Assembly (NCBI RefSeq): GCF_004355185.1
Contig: NZ_CP037922.1
Span: 1,550,001 to 1,614,000, forward strand
Direction of reading: 5' to 3'
Length of the DNA stretch: 64,000 bases
DNA from: Hymenobacter radiodurans
GTDB taxonomy: Bacteria > Bacteroidota > Bacteroidia > Cytophagales > Hymenobacteraceae
Below are positions 10,176 through 19,639 of this stretch, piece by piece. A program made the position numbers and the translations under genes. Below the pieces are notes generated by a model. The model was not told the DNA's origin. It did not search any database and was given only the letters and a program-made list of their open reading frames with translations. The stretch's first letter is position 1, and every line of letters begins with the position of its first letter.

Positions 10176-10219
10176 TGAGAATTGACTCTATTGTTACTTC
10201 TTGATTCTCGTCTTTGATC

Positions 10220-10342
10220 CCATCCAGTAAGGCCGTCATGCAGAGCGGCAGCGAAGCATCTCGCTCGCTTCGTTGATTAGCTTGGCAACATCAGCACGCG
10301 AGATGCTTCGCTGCCGCTCTGCATGACGGCCTTACTGGATGG
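10220..10342. repeat. REP-like palindrome, copy 3 (longest arms)
   Basis: Same family as at 1.9 kb, but the pairing extends outward through CCATCCAGTAAGGCC on both sides, giving a longer hairpin of about 120 bases. It sits directly after the stop of the HMBD protein gene (10345) and before the TolC gene, where it could act as a transcription end. Confidence 0.9.
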
Positions 10343-10344
10343 CT

Positions 10345-11406
10345 TTAGCTTTTCTTTACTAAGTCCATGTTGCACACGGGGCACTTGCCGGGCTGGGTGC
10401 TGGCGCTGCCCTCGCACTTCATGGGGCACTCGTAGGTGGCGGCGGCCGTGGCGCCGGCGGCTGGGGCTACGTTCACGGTGAAGTCGGCAGTGTGAATTTG
10501 CCCCCCATGATTAAACTGGAGGAAAACGCGGTATATACCGGCCTGCTCGAAGCCTGTTTGGAAACCGATGCTGGGGCCACGGTTGGCGCCCGCGTCGCCG
10601 GGGTGCACGTGCAAGTACTGCTTCGTGTCCTCGCTGATGATCACCATATGACCCAGCGCGCCGAGGTAGTTATCGAGGTTGGTAACGGGCTGACCATTGC
10701 GGCTCACGTTCACTTGTAAGGCCAAAGGCTGACCAACTTGCACAGCCTTATCGAAGGACAATACAGCCTCGTAGCCGTTTTTCTGCCAACGCATCTGGTC
10801 ATTCGTAAACTTTACCTGCTCTTTCTTCGGACCGGCAACAGCCACTTCCTGGCGACCCAGCTGGTGGGCGCCGCCCTCCGGCTGATAGTCTTGGTAGAGC
10901 ACGTAGTCGCCGCCGGTTTTGAAGGTGAAAGGCACATTATACTTGCCATCGGCCGTGAACTCGGGGTGCTCGTGGTAGAACTCCGATAAGTCTTTGCTCA
11001 CGATGATGAGGTGCATTTTCTTCTCGTGTAGTATAGCCAGCGGCACAGGCGCTTTTTCCTGACCTTCGATCTGAGGCAGGAAAGACAAGGTGACGGGCTT
11101 ACCAGCGGCAAGCTGAGCGGGCGCTGAAGTAAACACCATACGGTAGGTTTTGCCATCGTTATTGGCGCCGTCGGTGTGTTCCAGGGTCATGCCGCATTTA
11201 GGGCATTTGCCGGGCTCGTTGCTCACTACTTCGGGGTGCATCGGGCAGGTATAAATATGCTCGCCGGCGTGGGTAGCGCTTGCCTCCGTGCCGTGGTCAT
11301 GGCCATCGGCGGCGGTTTGCGAGCTGTTTGAAGCGTTATCAGAGCAACTGGTGGTCGAGAGGGAGAGGCCAGCCAGGAGCAAGCCCACAGACAATAGGTT
11401 TTTCAT
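10345..11406 (-). CDS. Lipoprotein with two heavy-metal-binding (HMBD) domains
   Basis: Protein of 353 residues from the ATG at 11406 (an in-frame ATG 12 bases upstream is less likely). A lipoprotein signal ends at TTSCSDN. A His-rich spacer (DGHDHGTEASATHAGEH) leads to a first HMBD motif with CPMHPEV and GKCPKCGM. A central beta-rich region (about 95-310) has HxH elements such as HLIIVSKDL, YHEHPEF and YLHVHPGD. A second, C-terminal motif has CPMKCEG and GKCPVCNM. Such proteins bind copper or related metals in the periplasm and often accompany CusBA systems. Here it lies just upstream of the efflux operon on the same strand, separated by a palindrome. Confidence 0.85.
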   Translation of the reverse strand: MKNLLSVGLLLAGLSLSTTSCSDNASNSSQTAADGHDHGTEASATHAGEHIYTCPMHPEVVSNEPGKCPKCGMTLEHTDGANNDGKTYRMVFTSAPAQLAAGKPVTLSFLPQIEGQEKAPVPLAILHEKKMHLIIVSKDLSEFYHEHPEFTADGKYNVPFTFKTGGDYVLYQDYQPEGGAHQLGRQEVAVAGPKKEQVKFTNDQMRWQKNGYEAVLSFDKAVQVGQPLALQVNVSRNGQPVTNLDNYLGALGHMVIISEDTKQYLHVHPGDAGANRGPSIGFQTGFEQAGIYRVFLQFNHGGQIHTADFTVNVAPAAGATAAATYECPMKCEGSASTQPGKCPVCNMDLVKKS

Positions 11407-11524
11407 AAAAAGGAGCATGTTATAAATGCGAAATGAAGCCCTGGGGGCTTTTTGTGTGAAGTCAGGAAGGGTGGAAGGAGGGAGGCTTGCAGTGCAACGG
11501 GGCTCAAAGCTTGATCAGACACGC

Positions 11525-11575
11525 GAAAAGGTCCGCGCCAGCCCACGGACAAGCCGGGGCAGCGCGGACCTTTTC
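11525..11575 (-). terminator. Hairpin terminator between metal-response genes
   Basis: Fourteen-base arms GAAAAGGTCCGCGC and GCGCGGACCTTTTC pair across a GC-rich loop. It lies right after the stop (11588) of the small His/Cys-rich protein gene and ahead of the HMBD gene, so each probably has its own transcript. Confidence 0.7.
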
Positions 11576-11587
11576 AGACGCGAAACC

Positions 11588-12061
11588 TTAAATAGTCAGG
11601 GAACCAATAAACACCCGGATATCGGGAATCTTGGGCTTCAGATGGGCGGGTGGCACCAGCAACACAGGTTGCGTGCGGTCCCAAGCCTCAAAATGAGCTA
11701 GTGCAAAGCTGCTGGCTGGAGGCAGCGCCAGGTGCAGGGGCATTGCCTTATCGAAGCTAACCTTGGGCGGATGCGTGAGCGACGCGAAAAAAGTCGAGGT
11801 TTTGTCGCGGCAGCATTCGTCCTTCTGTCCTTGCTCATCGCCCGAAGCGTGGTCCTGATCGTGATGATGAGAAACTGCTTTGTGCTCGTGCGGAGTGCTC
11901 GTGGCGTGACTGTGCTGCTCCGTGGCCGCCACATACTGAGGCAGACTGCGGGCCTGCACGCCAAAGCACAAGCACAGAAACTGCACCGCGAACACGCTCA
12001 GAAAGACCCCCAGCAAGCTGGCGGCCACTCGACGACGAACAGGAGCAGTGAGTTTGTACAT
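11588..12061 (-). CDS. Small His/Cys-rich membrane-anchored protein (resembles HYC_CC_PP proteins)
   Basis: Protein of 157 residues. One N-terminal hydrophobic helix (about 12-36, containing FLCLCFGV) precedes a His-rich stretch (EQHSHATSTPHEHKAVSHHH). A paired cysteine follows (DECCRDKTSTFF), and two Pro-Pro motifs appear (THPPKVSF and VPPAHLKP). The order His-x-Cys, Cys-Cys, Pro-Pro resembles the small HYC_CC_PP proteins found beside copper efflux genes in Bacteroidota; this assignment is from memory of the pattern. It faces CopA divergently, and a TAAGTTTG -7 box sits 17 bases before its start. Periplasmic metal binding is a reasonable inference. Confidence 0.7.
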   Translation of the reverse strand: MYKLTAPVRRRVAASLLGVFLSVFAVQFLCLCFGVQARSLPQYVAATEQHSHATSTPHEHKAVSHHHDQDHASGDEQGQKDECCRDKTSTFFASLTHPPKVSFDKAMPLHLALPPASSFALAHFEAWDRTQPVLLVPPAHLKPKIPDIRVFIGSLTI

Positions 12062-12077
12062 GGCGAATTCTTAACGA

Positions 12078-12085
12078 CAAACTTA
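12078..12085 (-). promoter_or_regulatory. Bacteroidota -7 promoter box for the His/Cys-rich gene
   Basis: TAAGTTTG on the minus strand matches the TAnnTTTG box exactly, 17 bases ahead of the ATG at 12061. No clear -33 TTTG was found. Confidence 0.45.
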
Positions 12086-12304
12086 CGTCAGTTGTTCACT
12101 GCCAAGCAAATCAGTATGGATTGCTGGGAAGGGCAAAAATGCGGCGTTGAAAGTCGATTGCGCCGCTTTAAGCCTCACTGATATCAGAATGCAGCCATTC
12201 CTAAAGGAAGCAGTGCCTCCGATTGCCGGACTAAGAGCCATAGTTCTATAAGCTCTGAGCTTAATTATGAACCTGCCGAAAAGGGGATAGTGACTTTAAT
12301 TTAA

Positions 12305-12403
12305 GACGGTCATGCAGAGCACAGCGAAGCATCTCGCGTGCTGATGCGGGATTAGTAACCTGACATCAGCACGCGAGATGCTTCGCTGTGCTCTGCATGA
12401 CGG
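12305..12403. repeat. REP-like palindrome, copy 4
   Basis: Same family as at 1.9 kb. The arms carry the variant GAGCACAGCG paired with CGCTGTGCTC, so both arms changed together compared with other copies. It lies in the divergent region upstream of copA. Confidence 0.9.
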
Positions 12404-12566
12404 ACGGGTAAGCGCATGTTGAGAAAACAAATGCGCCGCAAAGGCAGAACTCTGTACTTCCTAGCGCGAATTGCGCACCTCCATCTGGGGCTGGCAGACG
12501 TTACTTTGTATAGCGTTTTGGACGTTTTCAGTCCCAGCTTTTGTTACCAATGAAATTCCCTGTTTT

Positions 12567-14900
12567 ATGAATACTACGTCAGCACCATCGCCTTCGCAAG
12601 TGCCGACTCCCGGCGAGCCGGCAAATTTGCCCCCCAACACTACCACTGAAACCACAACGCTTAATATAGAGGGCATGACCTGCGCTTCCTGCTCCAATTT
12701 TGTGGAGCGCGCCTTGAGTCGTACGCCCGGTGTGCAGCGCGCTACCGTTAATCTGGCCAGCGAAAAAGCGACTGTCGAGTTTCTGCCTACTCAGATAGAT
12801 AAGGCCGGTCTGCGGGCGGCGGTGGAGCAGGCCGGATACGCCGTGCACGAGCCGGTGGCGGCTGGGGTGCTGGGTTCCGACGAGGAACTGGCTCAGCGCA
12901 AAGCGGCTGCTTATCGCAAACTGCTGCGCCGGTTTTGGGTAGCAGTTGCCCTGGCGGCCATCATCATGCCGCTGTCTATGGTTATGCTGTGGCCGGCGCT
13001 GATGCAGCGCGTGTCGATGCCGGTACTCAACTATGTACAATTGCTGCTCACGTTGCCCGTGCTCTTGTATAGCGGGCGCGAGTTCTATGTGTCGGCCTGG
13101 AATGGGCTGCGCCACCGCACCGCCAGCATGGATACGCTTATTGCCGTGGGTACTGGCGCGGCATTTCTCTATAGCCTCGCGGCCACGCTGATACCGAACT
13201 GGTTTATGCGCCAAGGCCTGATGCCGGAGGTGTATTACGACACCACGGCCACCATCATTGCCCTGATTCTGCTGGGTAAAGTGCTGGAAAGCCGGGCTAA
13301 GCAACGTACGTCGGCCGCCATTCGGGCGCTGATGGATCTGCAAGCCAAAACGGCCCGCGTTGTGCGCCACGGTCAGGAAGTTGATATTCCTATCGAAGAA
13401 GTTCGGCTGAATGACATCGTACTTGTGCGGCCCGGCGAAAAAGTGGCCACCGATGGCGTTATCACAGAAGGCCGCTCGGCGCTGGATGAGGCTATGCTGA
13501 CGGGCGAAAGTCTGCCGGTAGAAAAGAAGGTCGGAGACCCGGTATTTGGGGCTACGCTGAATAAAACCGGCTCCTTCCGCTTCCAAGTGACCAAAGTAGG
13601 CCACGAAACCATGCTGGCGCAAATTGTGAAGCTGGTGGAAGAAGCCCAAGGCAGCCGCGCACCCATTCAGCGCCTCGCTGATAAGGTGAGCGCCGTGTTT
13701 GTGCCGATCGTGGTCATGATTGCCATTGCGACCTTCGTAGTCTGGTTTCTGGCCGCGCCGGAGGCTACTCGTTTGCCGCTGGCTTTGGTCAATTTTGTGG
13801 CGGTGCTCATCATTGCCTGTCCCTGTGCGCTCGGCTTGGCCACGCCCACGGCCATCATGGTCGGTACAGGCAAAGGGGCTGAACATGGTGTGCTGATTCG
13901 CAATGCGGAGGCGCTGGAAAAAGCCTATCAGGTAAACACCGTGCTGCTCGACAAAACAGGTACCATCACCCGCGGCGAGCCCGCCGTGACGGACTTTATT
14001 CCCCTGAATTTGCCCCCCAGCACGGATCAGGCATCCGTGTTAGCTATGCTAACGGCGCTGGAGCGGCAGTCGGAACATCCGTTGGCTGAGGCTGTGGTAC
14101 GCTACGCGGATGCGCAGGGCGTGGCATCATTGCTTGCTGCTGATTTCCAGGCCTATGAAGGCCGCGGTGCTGGTGCCACGGTAGAAGGCCAGCGGGTACT
14201 TATTGGCAACCGTCGGCTGCTAGAGGAACATAACGTACTACTAACTCCTGCCTCTACTGAAGCCGCTGACCGATTACTGGATGAGGCCAAAACGGTGCTC
14301 TATGCGGCCATTGGGGGGCAAATTGTCGCCTTATTTGGCGTGGCTGACACCGTACGCGAAACGTCGGCGGCGGCTATTCGGGAACTGCAACGGCAGGGCT
14401 TGGAAGTAGTTATGATGACCGGTGACAATCAGCAAACCGCTGCCAAAGTAGCTCAACAAGTAGGTATTACGCGCTTTTTCGCCGAAGTATTGCCGCAGGA
14501 TAAAGCCAGTAAAGTGAAGGCGTTGCAAGCCGAAGGCCGCATCGTAGCGATGGTCGGCGACGGCATCAACGATGCTCCCGCGCTGGCGCAGGCCGACTTA
14601 GGCTTAGCGATGGGCGGCGGCACCGATGTAGCCATGGAAGCCGCCGGCATCACCCTCATGCGCTCCGACCTCAACGGGGTAGTCACGGCGCTGCGTCTCT
14701 CGCGCCAAACTATGCGCACTATCCGCCAAAACCTGTTTTTCGCCTTCGTTTACAACACGCTCGGTATTCCTATTGCCGCGGGCCTGCTGTATCCCTTCAC
14801 TGGCTGGCTGCTCTCGCCTATGCTAGCTGCCGCCGCGATGGCTCTCAGCTCTGTGTCGGTGCTCACCAACTCGCTACGGCTGCGCGCCGCTAAGGTGTAG
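12567..14900 (+). CDS. copA: Copper-exporting P1B-type ATPase
   Basis: Protein of 777 residues from the ATG at 12567; in-frame codons upstream reach 12471 but have no protein-like support. One N-terminal HMA domain has GMTCASC (Cys39, Cys42). Eight transmembrane helices are expected. The actuator motif TGES, the metal-site motif CPC in [14 protein letters not shown] (about residue 418), the phosphorylation motif DKTGT (about 461), the [10 protein letters not shown]-locus and [10 protein letters not shown] in the ATP domain are all present. It pumps Cu(I) out of the cytoplasm at the expense of ATP, delivering to the RND system and periplasmic binders encoded nearby. It has two G6C motifs (near 12627 and 14008) and one reverse copy near 14313. 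Confidence 0.95.
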   Translation: MNTTSAPSPSQVPTPGEPANLPPNTTTETTTLNIEGMTCASCSNFVERALSRTPGVQRATVNLASEKATVEFLPTQIDKAGLRAAVEQAGYAVHEPVAAGVLGSDEELAQRKAAAYRKLLRRFWVAVALAAIIMPLSMVMLWPALMQRVSMPVLNYVQLLLTLPVLLYSGREFYVSAWNGLRHRTASMDTLIAVGTGAAFLYSLAATLIPNWFMRQGLMPEVYYDTTATIIALILLGKVLESRAKQRTSAAIRALMDLQAKTARVVRHGQEVDIPIEEVRLNDIVLVRPGEKVATDGVITEGRSALDEAMLTGESLPVEKKVGDPVFGATLNKTGSFRFQVTKVGHETMLAQIVKLVEEAQGSRAPIQRLADKVSAVFVPIVVMIAIATFVVWFLAAPEATRLPLALVNFVAVLIIACPCALGLATPTAIMVGTGKGAEHGVLIRNAEALEKAYQVNTVLLDKTGTITRGEPAVTDFIPLNLPPSTDQASVLAMLTALERQSEHPLAEAVVRYADAQGVASLLAADFQAYEGRGAGATVEGQRVLIGNRRLLEEHNVLLTPASTEAADRLLDEAKTVLYAAIGGQIVALFGVADTVRETSAAAIRELQRQGLEVVMMTGDNQQTAAKVAQQVGITRFFAEVLPQDKASKVKALQAEGRIVAMVGDGINDAPALAQADLGLAMGGGTDVAMEAAGITLMRSDLNGVVTALRLSRQTMRTIRQNLFFAFVYNTLGIPIAAGLLYPFTGWLLSPMLAAAAMALSSVSVLTNSLRLRAAKV

Positions 14901-14917
14901 TCGTTGATTTGTCGTTT

Positions 14918-15013
14918 GTCATGCAGAGCGGAGCGAAGCATCTCGCGTGCTGATATTAGGTTGGTAATCCTACTACCGCTGCCGAGATGCTTCGCTCCGC
15001 TCTGCATGACGGA
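14918..15013. repeat. REP-like palindrome, copy 5
   Basis: Same family as at 1.9 kb, with the arm variant GAGCGGAGCG paired with CGCTCCGCTC. It lies directly between copA and the cupredoxin gene. Confidence 0.9.
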
Positions 15014-15052
15014 CGGAATTTTGGCAGGTTGTAGTAATACTGTTTGAAAATC

Positions 15053-15430
15053 ATGGACACAACTGAAATCATTGTTTTGCTTGGGGGCATGGCCTCCATT
15101 GGCTTCGTCGGCTGGTTCTTCTTTATGGCCCCGCACCAAGTAGCCACGGCTGTATCCTCGAGCAGCGGCGTGCAGCAGGTCGATATTATGGTGAAGGGCG
15201 GCTATTCGCCGAATGTAATTGAGGTGGAAAAGGATAAGCCCGTGCAGCTGAACTTTTACCGCGACGAAGACAACAGCTGCTCCGAGGAACTGCTGCTGCC
15301 CGATTTTCAGATTCGCCGTGAGTTGGCGCCTTTCCAAACGACGGCCGTGGAACTGCTGCCCCGGCAGGCGGGCACATTCGAGTTTACCTGCGGGATGCAC
15401 ATGCTACGCGGCCAACTCGTTGTGAAGTAA
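15053..15430 (+). CDS. Membrane-anchored cupredoxin-domain protein
   Basis: Protein of 125 residues starting at the ATG at 15053 (a second ATG lies 9 bases upstream). One N-terminal transmembrane helix (about 6-27) leads to a cupredoxin-like domain. Likely copper ligands are the Cys of DNSCSEELLLPDF and the Cys, Met and His residues of FTCGMHMLRG. It follows copA on the same strand, with a palindrome between. A periplasmic copper-carrier role beside the CopA ATPase is inferred. Confidence 0.8.
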   Translation: MDTTEIIVLLGGMASIGFVGWFFFMAPHQVATAVSSSSGVQQVDIMVKGGYSPNVIEVEKDKPVQLNFYRDEDNSCSEELLLPDFQIRRELAPFQTTAVELLPRQAGTFEFTCGMHMLRGQLVVK

Positions 15431-15580
15431 CGGGTTATTCAATCAGGGGTGTTTGATTCCCGACTTTGGGGTTTTTCGGTTGAGGTTATTTGCGAAGCTG
15501 GGGGGCTTTTTTTCGACCTTCGGGCGCATAATTAAGTAACTACGCTGGAGCTATCCTGCGTATGCTGCTGTTACAACGCC

Positions 15581-16285
15581 ATGACCGAAACCGACCCCTT
15601 CCGCCGCCCCGATCTGCTGCGCCTGCCCTACGATGATTACCGTGCACTGCCAGCCATTGCCAACTCCGATCTCTCGCGGCTGCGCGATGCCCTGAACGGG
15701 CGCTACCAGAAGCCGGCTTCTATGTCAGGCGCTTTAGGATTGGGCACCGCATTTCATACGGCCTTGCTGGAGCCTACTTTGTACGAGCCCGGCCTGCCCG
15801 GTATCAACGATACGCTGGTGTGGTGGATGGTAGAAGGCGTGCAGCTTAACCCCGAAATAAAGGAACTGCTAGCCACTGGCGTGCCTGAGCCGAGCTGCAT
15901 TTTCACCGAGCCTTCTACCCAAACCGTCTGTAAGCTGCGTGCCGACCTTGTAGTGCCCGAAACCGACCGTGGCTACACCATCATCGACTTTAAAACCACC
16001 AACGCCCGCGACTACGACCACTTCCTGTGGCAGTGCTCCGGCTACGACTACGACCGCCAGGCCGCCTTCTACCTTGATGCCCTCCACGCCGACCGGTTTC
16101 TGCTAGTAGGGGTTCAAAAAGTGGAGCCCTTCAAGATTTTCACCGTGGAAGTATCGCGGACGATGCTGGGGGATGGCCGGGCCAAATACCTGCGTCTGTT
16201 GCGTTTGCTCCAGCCTAAAGCCGAGGTGCCCGCCCATTTGTCGGAAGCGGTGCGCGAGATAACCGAGGGGCTGAACGGAGAGTAA
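15581..16285 (+). CDS. PD-(D/E)XK nuclease-like protein (DUF3799-type)
   Basis: Protein of 234 residues with the arrangement of exonuclease-VIII-like nucleases: GTAFHTALLEP (His and Glu, about 55), KLRADLVV (Asp), IIDFKTT (Asp and Lys) and DRQAAFYLDAL (Gln-x3-Tyr motif). In phages this family digests DNA ends for recombination. No RecT-like or phage gene adjoins it, so here it is an orphan. A G6C run followed by seven T lies upstream near 15500. The fold is fairly certain, the role unknown. Confidence 0.75.
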   Translation: MTETDPFRRPDLLRLPYDDYRALPAIANSDLSRLRDALNGRYQKPASMSGALGLGTAFHTALLEPTLYEPGLPGINDTLVWWMVEGVQLNPEIKELLATGVPEPSCIFTEPSTQTVCKLRADLVVPETDRGYTIIDFKTTNARDYDHFLWQCSGYDYDRQAAFYLDALHADRFLLVGVQKVEPFKIFTVEVSRTMLGDGRAKYLRLLRLLQPKAEVPAHLSEAVREITEGLNGE

Positions 16286-16309
16286 AACTGGGCTGAACGA
16301 ACCCGGCTG

Positions 16310-17400
16310 TTAGGTTTTATTTCGGCTGAAAGCGTGCTTCAACTTCTGAAGCCACTGCGGCTCTTCCACCTCATCTTCCAGCAGAAACGCGTACGGGTGC
16401 AGGGCAGGTACGTGGGAGCAAATGATGCGGATGATAGCGAAAAGGGGCTCGAACAGAATCATGCCCGGTACGCCCCAAATCAGCTCGCCGAGCACCACGG
16501 CAACGATAGTGAAGATGGGGCTCAGGTTCAAATTGGCCCCCATCACTAGTGGCTCGATGATATTATTGTCGATAACCTGCGCGGCCACCATAATACCGAC
16601 CGTTGGCAACACCTGACCGGAGGAGCCACTAACTAAGGCCATTATCAACGGAAAAAGCCCCCAACGAACGCGCCCACGTACGGAATGATGGTGGGAAAAG
16701 CCGCAATGAGGCCCAGCAGCACGGCATTCTGCAGACCGATGATGGAAAAGCCGATGGCGTAGAACACAGCCAGAAAAATAACGGAAATCATGCGGCCCAC
16801 TAGGTACTGGCCCGACACTTGGCGGATCTGGTGTAGCATCCGGGCATACTCGGAGCGGTTTTCGGCGGGCGCCAGTCGCAGCAAAAACTCCCGGAACTTA
16901 CTGCGCTGCCACAGTAGAAAGAATAAGTACAACAGCACCAGCACAAAGCCCCCCAGCAACCCAAAAATGCCTTTGAGAGAAGTAGTGAGGTAGCGGTTAG
17001 CCGACTGCGCAATCTTGCTGATCTGCTCCTGTACAAACTGAATCTGAGCTTTTGGCGTGACGCCAAACTCGCGTTGAATCAACTGCTGGCCCTGACCTAA
17101 AAGCTCCTGTAGCTTGGCCTGAATCTGGGGTAGCTGCTCGGAAATATTGGCGGCCTGCTCGCCAATGGCCCAGCCCATGGCCCCAATAACCAACAACAGC
17201 AGCACAAGGCAAACGAAAGAAGCAAGTCCGCGCCCTAGCCCCCAGCTTTCCAGCCGCCGACTAACCGGCGCCAGCAGCATGGCCAGCACAATGGCAAATG
17301 CCACCGGAATCAGAAATAATCGGCCGTAATAAAGCAGGGCCAACGCCAGCAAGGCAAGTAGTAGCAAACCATTGACACGGACCAGAGAAATGCTTCGCAT
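16310..17400 (-). CDS. AI-2E family transporter / PerM-like permease (frame break at 16658-16662)
   Basis: Protein of 363 residues if a sixth C is restored in the run CCCCC at 16658-16662. This joins IIPYVGAFVGG to LFPLIMALVSG, the conserved family segment. Hydrophobic helices occur at about 8-30, 34-60, 140-170 and 205-330. A cytoplasmic amphipathic region (about 70-135) contains many Gln residues. The C terminus has the family motif NNIIEPLVMGANLNLSP. Members are permease-like proteins of mostly unknown substrate; a few have been linked to autoinducer-2 or sodium/proton exchange. Confidence 0.85.
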
Positions 17401-17527
17401 GCAATAGGAATTAGTGGCAAAGAGAGGACGCCCGCAGGGAGAGGCACGCCCTCAATACGTTGCCCGGCTGGCAGCGTTTTATCGGGGTCAACTGGTTGAA
17501 TTTGCCCCCCAGTAGTGCCTGTGTATG

Positions 17528-17785
17528 CTAGCCCGTTTGGGCCGTGATGTTCTGCACCGAAATGCCGGCCTTTAACAATGCTTCGCGAATATCATCCTGG
17601 CCGGGCGAATCGGGGTGGGTGACGGCAACTTCCACTTCGCCGGGCTCTATCCGGTCTACGAGCAGCTTGAGGCCGGTGAGCAGCTGGCGCACCTGCCCAA
17701 TGCTTTCGGTGTCCCGCATGGCATCAATTTGCAGGATATAGCGGACCAGCTGGTTCGGGTTGACGTTGGGTGTAGGAATAGCCAT
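17528..17785 (-). CDS. Small hypothetical protein with ferredoxin-like (HMA-like) look
   Basis: Protein of 85 residues starting MAIPTPNVNP. The predicted beta-alpha-beta-beta-alpha-beta order (VRYILQID, then GLKLLVDRIE, VEVAVTHP, REALLKAG, ISVQNI) is like a heavy-metal-associated domain, but the metal-binding Cys-x-x-Cys is missing, so metal transport is unlikely. The function is unknown. Confidence 0.6.
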   Translation of the reverse strand: MAIPTPNVNPNQLVRYILQIDAMRDTESIGQVRQLLTGLKLLVDRIEPGEVEVAVTHPDSPGQDDIREALLKAGISVQNITAQTG

Positions 17786-17873
17786 AGCATTGATTTAAAA
17801 GGGAAAGACAAACTAATATGCTTACTGCATCTACTGTCTACGCGTTATGCCGAGCTTCGCTTGGGGCTGATAC

Positions 17874-18395
17874 TCAGACATCGTACGTAATGGCAGCTAC
17901 TTCCACTACTTCCTCTTTCGGCCCGAGGTGTAACGTGACGCGTTGGCCCAGCTTTGCCCCCTGCACGGCCTTGGCAATAGGTGCCACAAAGGCAATTTTG
18001 CCTTCCGCAATAGAAGATTCATCTACTCCAACCAACGTAAACTTTCGCGTAAAGCTGGATTTGCCGCCGCTCACGGTTCGCAGCGTAACGGTCGCGCCAA
18101 AGCGCACTTCATCGGTGGGCTGCTGGCGAGGGTCTACCACTTTGGCGCTGGCAATACGGGCGCTGAGGTCGCTGAGGCGGCCATTGAACAGGCTGAGCAG
18201 GCGGGTGCGGTCGGCGTCGTTGTCGCGGTTGGCCTCGGCTTGGGCGCGTTCCGCTTCCAGCTCTGTCAGCTCGGCGCGGAGTAGTTCCAAGCCGTGGGGC
18301 GTCACGTAGTTGGGCGTATCGGGTGGCAGGGCGGCGCGGGGCGGAATGATAGGCGGCTGCTGGGCGTCGTCCTCTTTGGTAAATGCTCGGCTCAT
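17874..18395 (-). CDS. GreA/GreB-type transcript cleavage factor
   Basis: Protein of 173 residues from the ATG at 18395 (MSRAFTKEDD). The frame is open further upstream, but that part looks non-coding. An N-terminal coiled coil (about 40-100; GLELLRAELTELEAERAQAE) and a C-terminal FKBP-like domain (about 105-173; GATVTLRTVSG and GVDESSIAEGKIAFVAPIAKA) are visible. The usual acidic tip between the two helices appears as DNDADRTRLL. It should rescue backtracked RNA polymerase. The Pro-rich N-terminal extension fits the GreB-like group. Confidence 0.85.
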   Translation of the reverse strand: MSRAFTKEDDAQQPPIIPPRAALPPDTPNYVTPHGLELLRAELTELEAERAQAEANRDNDADRTRLLSLFNGRLSDLSARIASAKVVDPRQQPTDEVRFGATVTLRTVSGGKSSFTRKFTLVGVDESSIAEGKIAFVAPIAKAVQGAKLGQRVTLHLGPKEEVVEVAAITYDV

Positions 18396-18477
18396 GCTAG
18401 TTGCTAACGCAGCCCCGGAGTGGGAGTTGCGAAACCTGAGCTGGGGGGCAAATACCAAGCTTTGCAGTACTTGAACC

Positions 18478-19434
18478 CTATGCGCAAAAATGGTGGTGCG
18501 CCTCTTCGGCCAGCTCCCGCATCCGCTGCTTCAGCTCCGGCGGCGACACAATCGTGACATGCGTTGTAAACACGAGTAGCCAGCGGGCCAGATTATCCAA
18601 ACACTCCACCAGAAACGTCATTTCCCGCCAGCCATCCGCCTGGAGCTGCTCGTGGGTCCAGTAGAAATAATGCTTGTTTTCTTGTACGTAACCCATGGCT
18701 TCCGGCGCAAAGCGCACGACCATCGCCTGGGCCTGCCGCCGTTGTGCCTGCTCCTGCCAGTACGACTGCAACGTATCGGGGCGGGGGGCAAAATGCTCGT
18801 CGCACAGGTGCAGGGCGGCAATGCGGTCGAGGCGAAAATTCCGGAACTCTTGGCGCAATCGGCAGAATGCTACCACGTGCCAGTATTGCCCAAAGTACAA
18901 GCCTATGGGCTCCACATCGCGCTGCGTAGCCACGCCGTTGTACCCGGCGCGGTAGTCGAGGCGCACCACCAGCTGTTGGGCAATGCTGGTGAGCAAAAGC
19001 TGATGCGTGTTCGTTGTGGGGGGCAAAATTGGGGTTCGCGCCGCGCGGGGCTGGAGCACCGTAATGCGCGGACTAAGCGCCTCCAGGTAGTCACGGTCGG
19101 GGCGGCGCAGCACGGCTCGCAGCTTGTCCATGGCCGCGTGGCTAAGCTGGGCAGTGTGCGCGTCGGTAAGCTGCGACACCAGTTTTTCAGCCGTGCTTAG
19201 GGCCGTGGCTTCTTCCCGCGTAAACATGACCGGAGGTAATCGGTAGCCCTCGGCCAGTGAATAGCCTACCCCGGGCTCCCCGCAGAGTGGTACGCCTGCT
19301 TCTTCGAGGGTGCGCAAGTCGCGGTATACGGTGCGCAAACTCACGTCAAACCGCTCTGCCAAATCTTGGCCTTTCACACTGCGCTTAGCTTGCAGCTGAA
19401 TCAAAATGGCCGTGATGCGGTCGAAGCGGTTCAT
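18478..19434 (-). CDS. YafY-type HTH/WYL-domain transcriptional regulator
   Basis: Protein of 318 residues. The N-terminal helix-turn-helix (about 1-60) includes RSVKGQDLAERFDVSLRTVY followed by RDLRTLEEAG. A WYL sensor domain (about 140-230) reads VEPIGLYFGQYWHVVAFCRL, with FRNFRLDRI nearby. A WCX-like C-terminal part follows. Members bind ligands or nucleic acid and often repress genes of DNA damage or defence; no such target adjoins it here. An inverted repeat just beyond its start (19535-19564) may be its operator. Confidence 0.85.
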   Translation of the reverse strand: MNRFDRITAILIQLQAKRSVKGQDLAERFDVSLRTVYRDLRTLEEAGVPLCGEPGVGYSLAEGYRLPPVMFTREEATALSTAEKLVSQLTDAHTAQLSHAAMDKLRAVLRRPDRDYLEALSPRITVLQPRAARTPILPPTTNTHQLLLTSIAQQLVVRLDYRAGYNGVATQRDVEPIGLYFGQYWHVVAFCRLRQEFRNFRLDRIAALHLCDEHFAPRPDTLQSYWQEQAQRRQAQAMVVRFAPEAMGYVQENKHYFYWTHEQLQADGWREMTFLVECLDNLARWLLVFTTHVTIVSPPELKQRMRELAEEAHHHFCA

Positions 19435-19534
19435 GGGTCGAAAAGCAAAGCAGTTGGGCCTAAAATCTCACCACTTAAGGGCAGCTCAATATGCACAGCC
19501 GCGCCCCTAACATATGCCCTGCAATAACTAAAGA

Positions 19535-19564
19535 ATTTAGCTAAAAGGAAAGAAATAGCTAAAT
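19535..19564. promoter_or_regulatory. Candidate operator (inverted repeat) between the WYL regulator and a small gene
   Basis: Arms ATTTAGCTA and TAGCTAAAT are perfect inverted copies 12 bases apart in the divergent interval. Position and symmetry suit a regulator site; binding by the adjacent WYL protein is a guess. Confidence 0.4.
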
Positions 19565-19639
19565 ATCTCTATGCCTACTGACATAGAGCTGTCACTTGCT
19601 GCGACGTTCTTTACACCATCAAAACAAGGAGTTATCATT

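Larger units (their letters stand above)
12062..12566. other. Divergent intergenic region before copA
   Basis: The 505 bases between the divergent His/Cys-rich gene and copA hold the minus-strand promoter box at 12078-12085, a palindromic repeat at 12305-12403 and a weak plus-strand box TTACTTTG near 12503. I saw no clear metal-regulator operator and no convincing small gene. Confidence 0.5.

Noticed and set aside
12579..13886. Long minus-strand open frame (435 codons) opposite copA
   Set aside because: It lies fully antisense to a well-conserved ATPase, shows no domain sense and is His/Arg/Gly-rich as expected from a GC-rich shadow frame.
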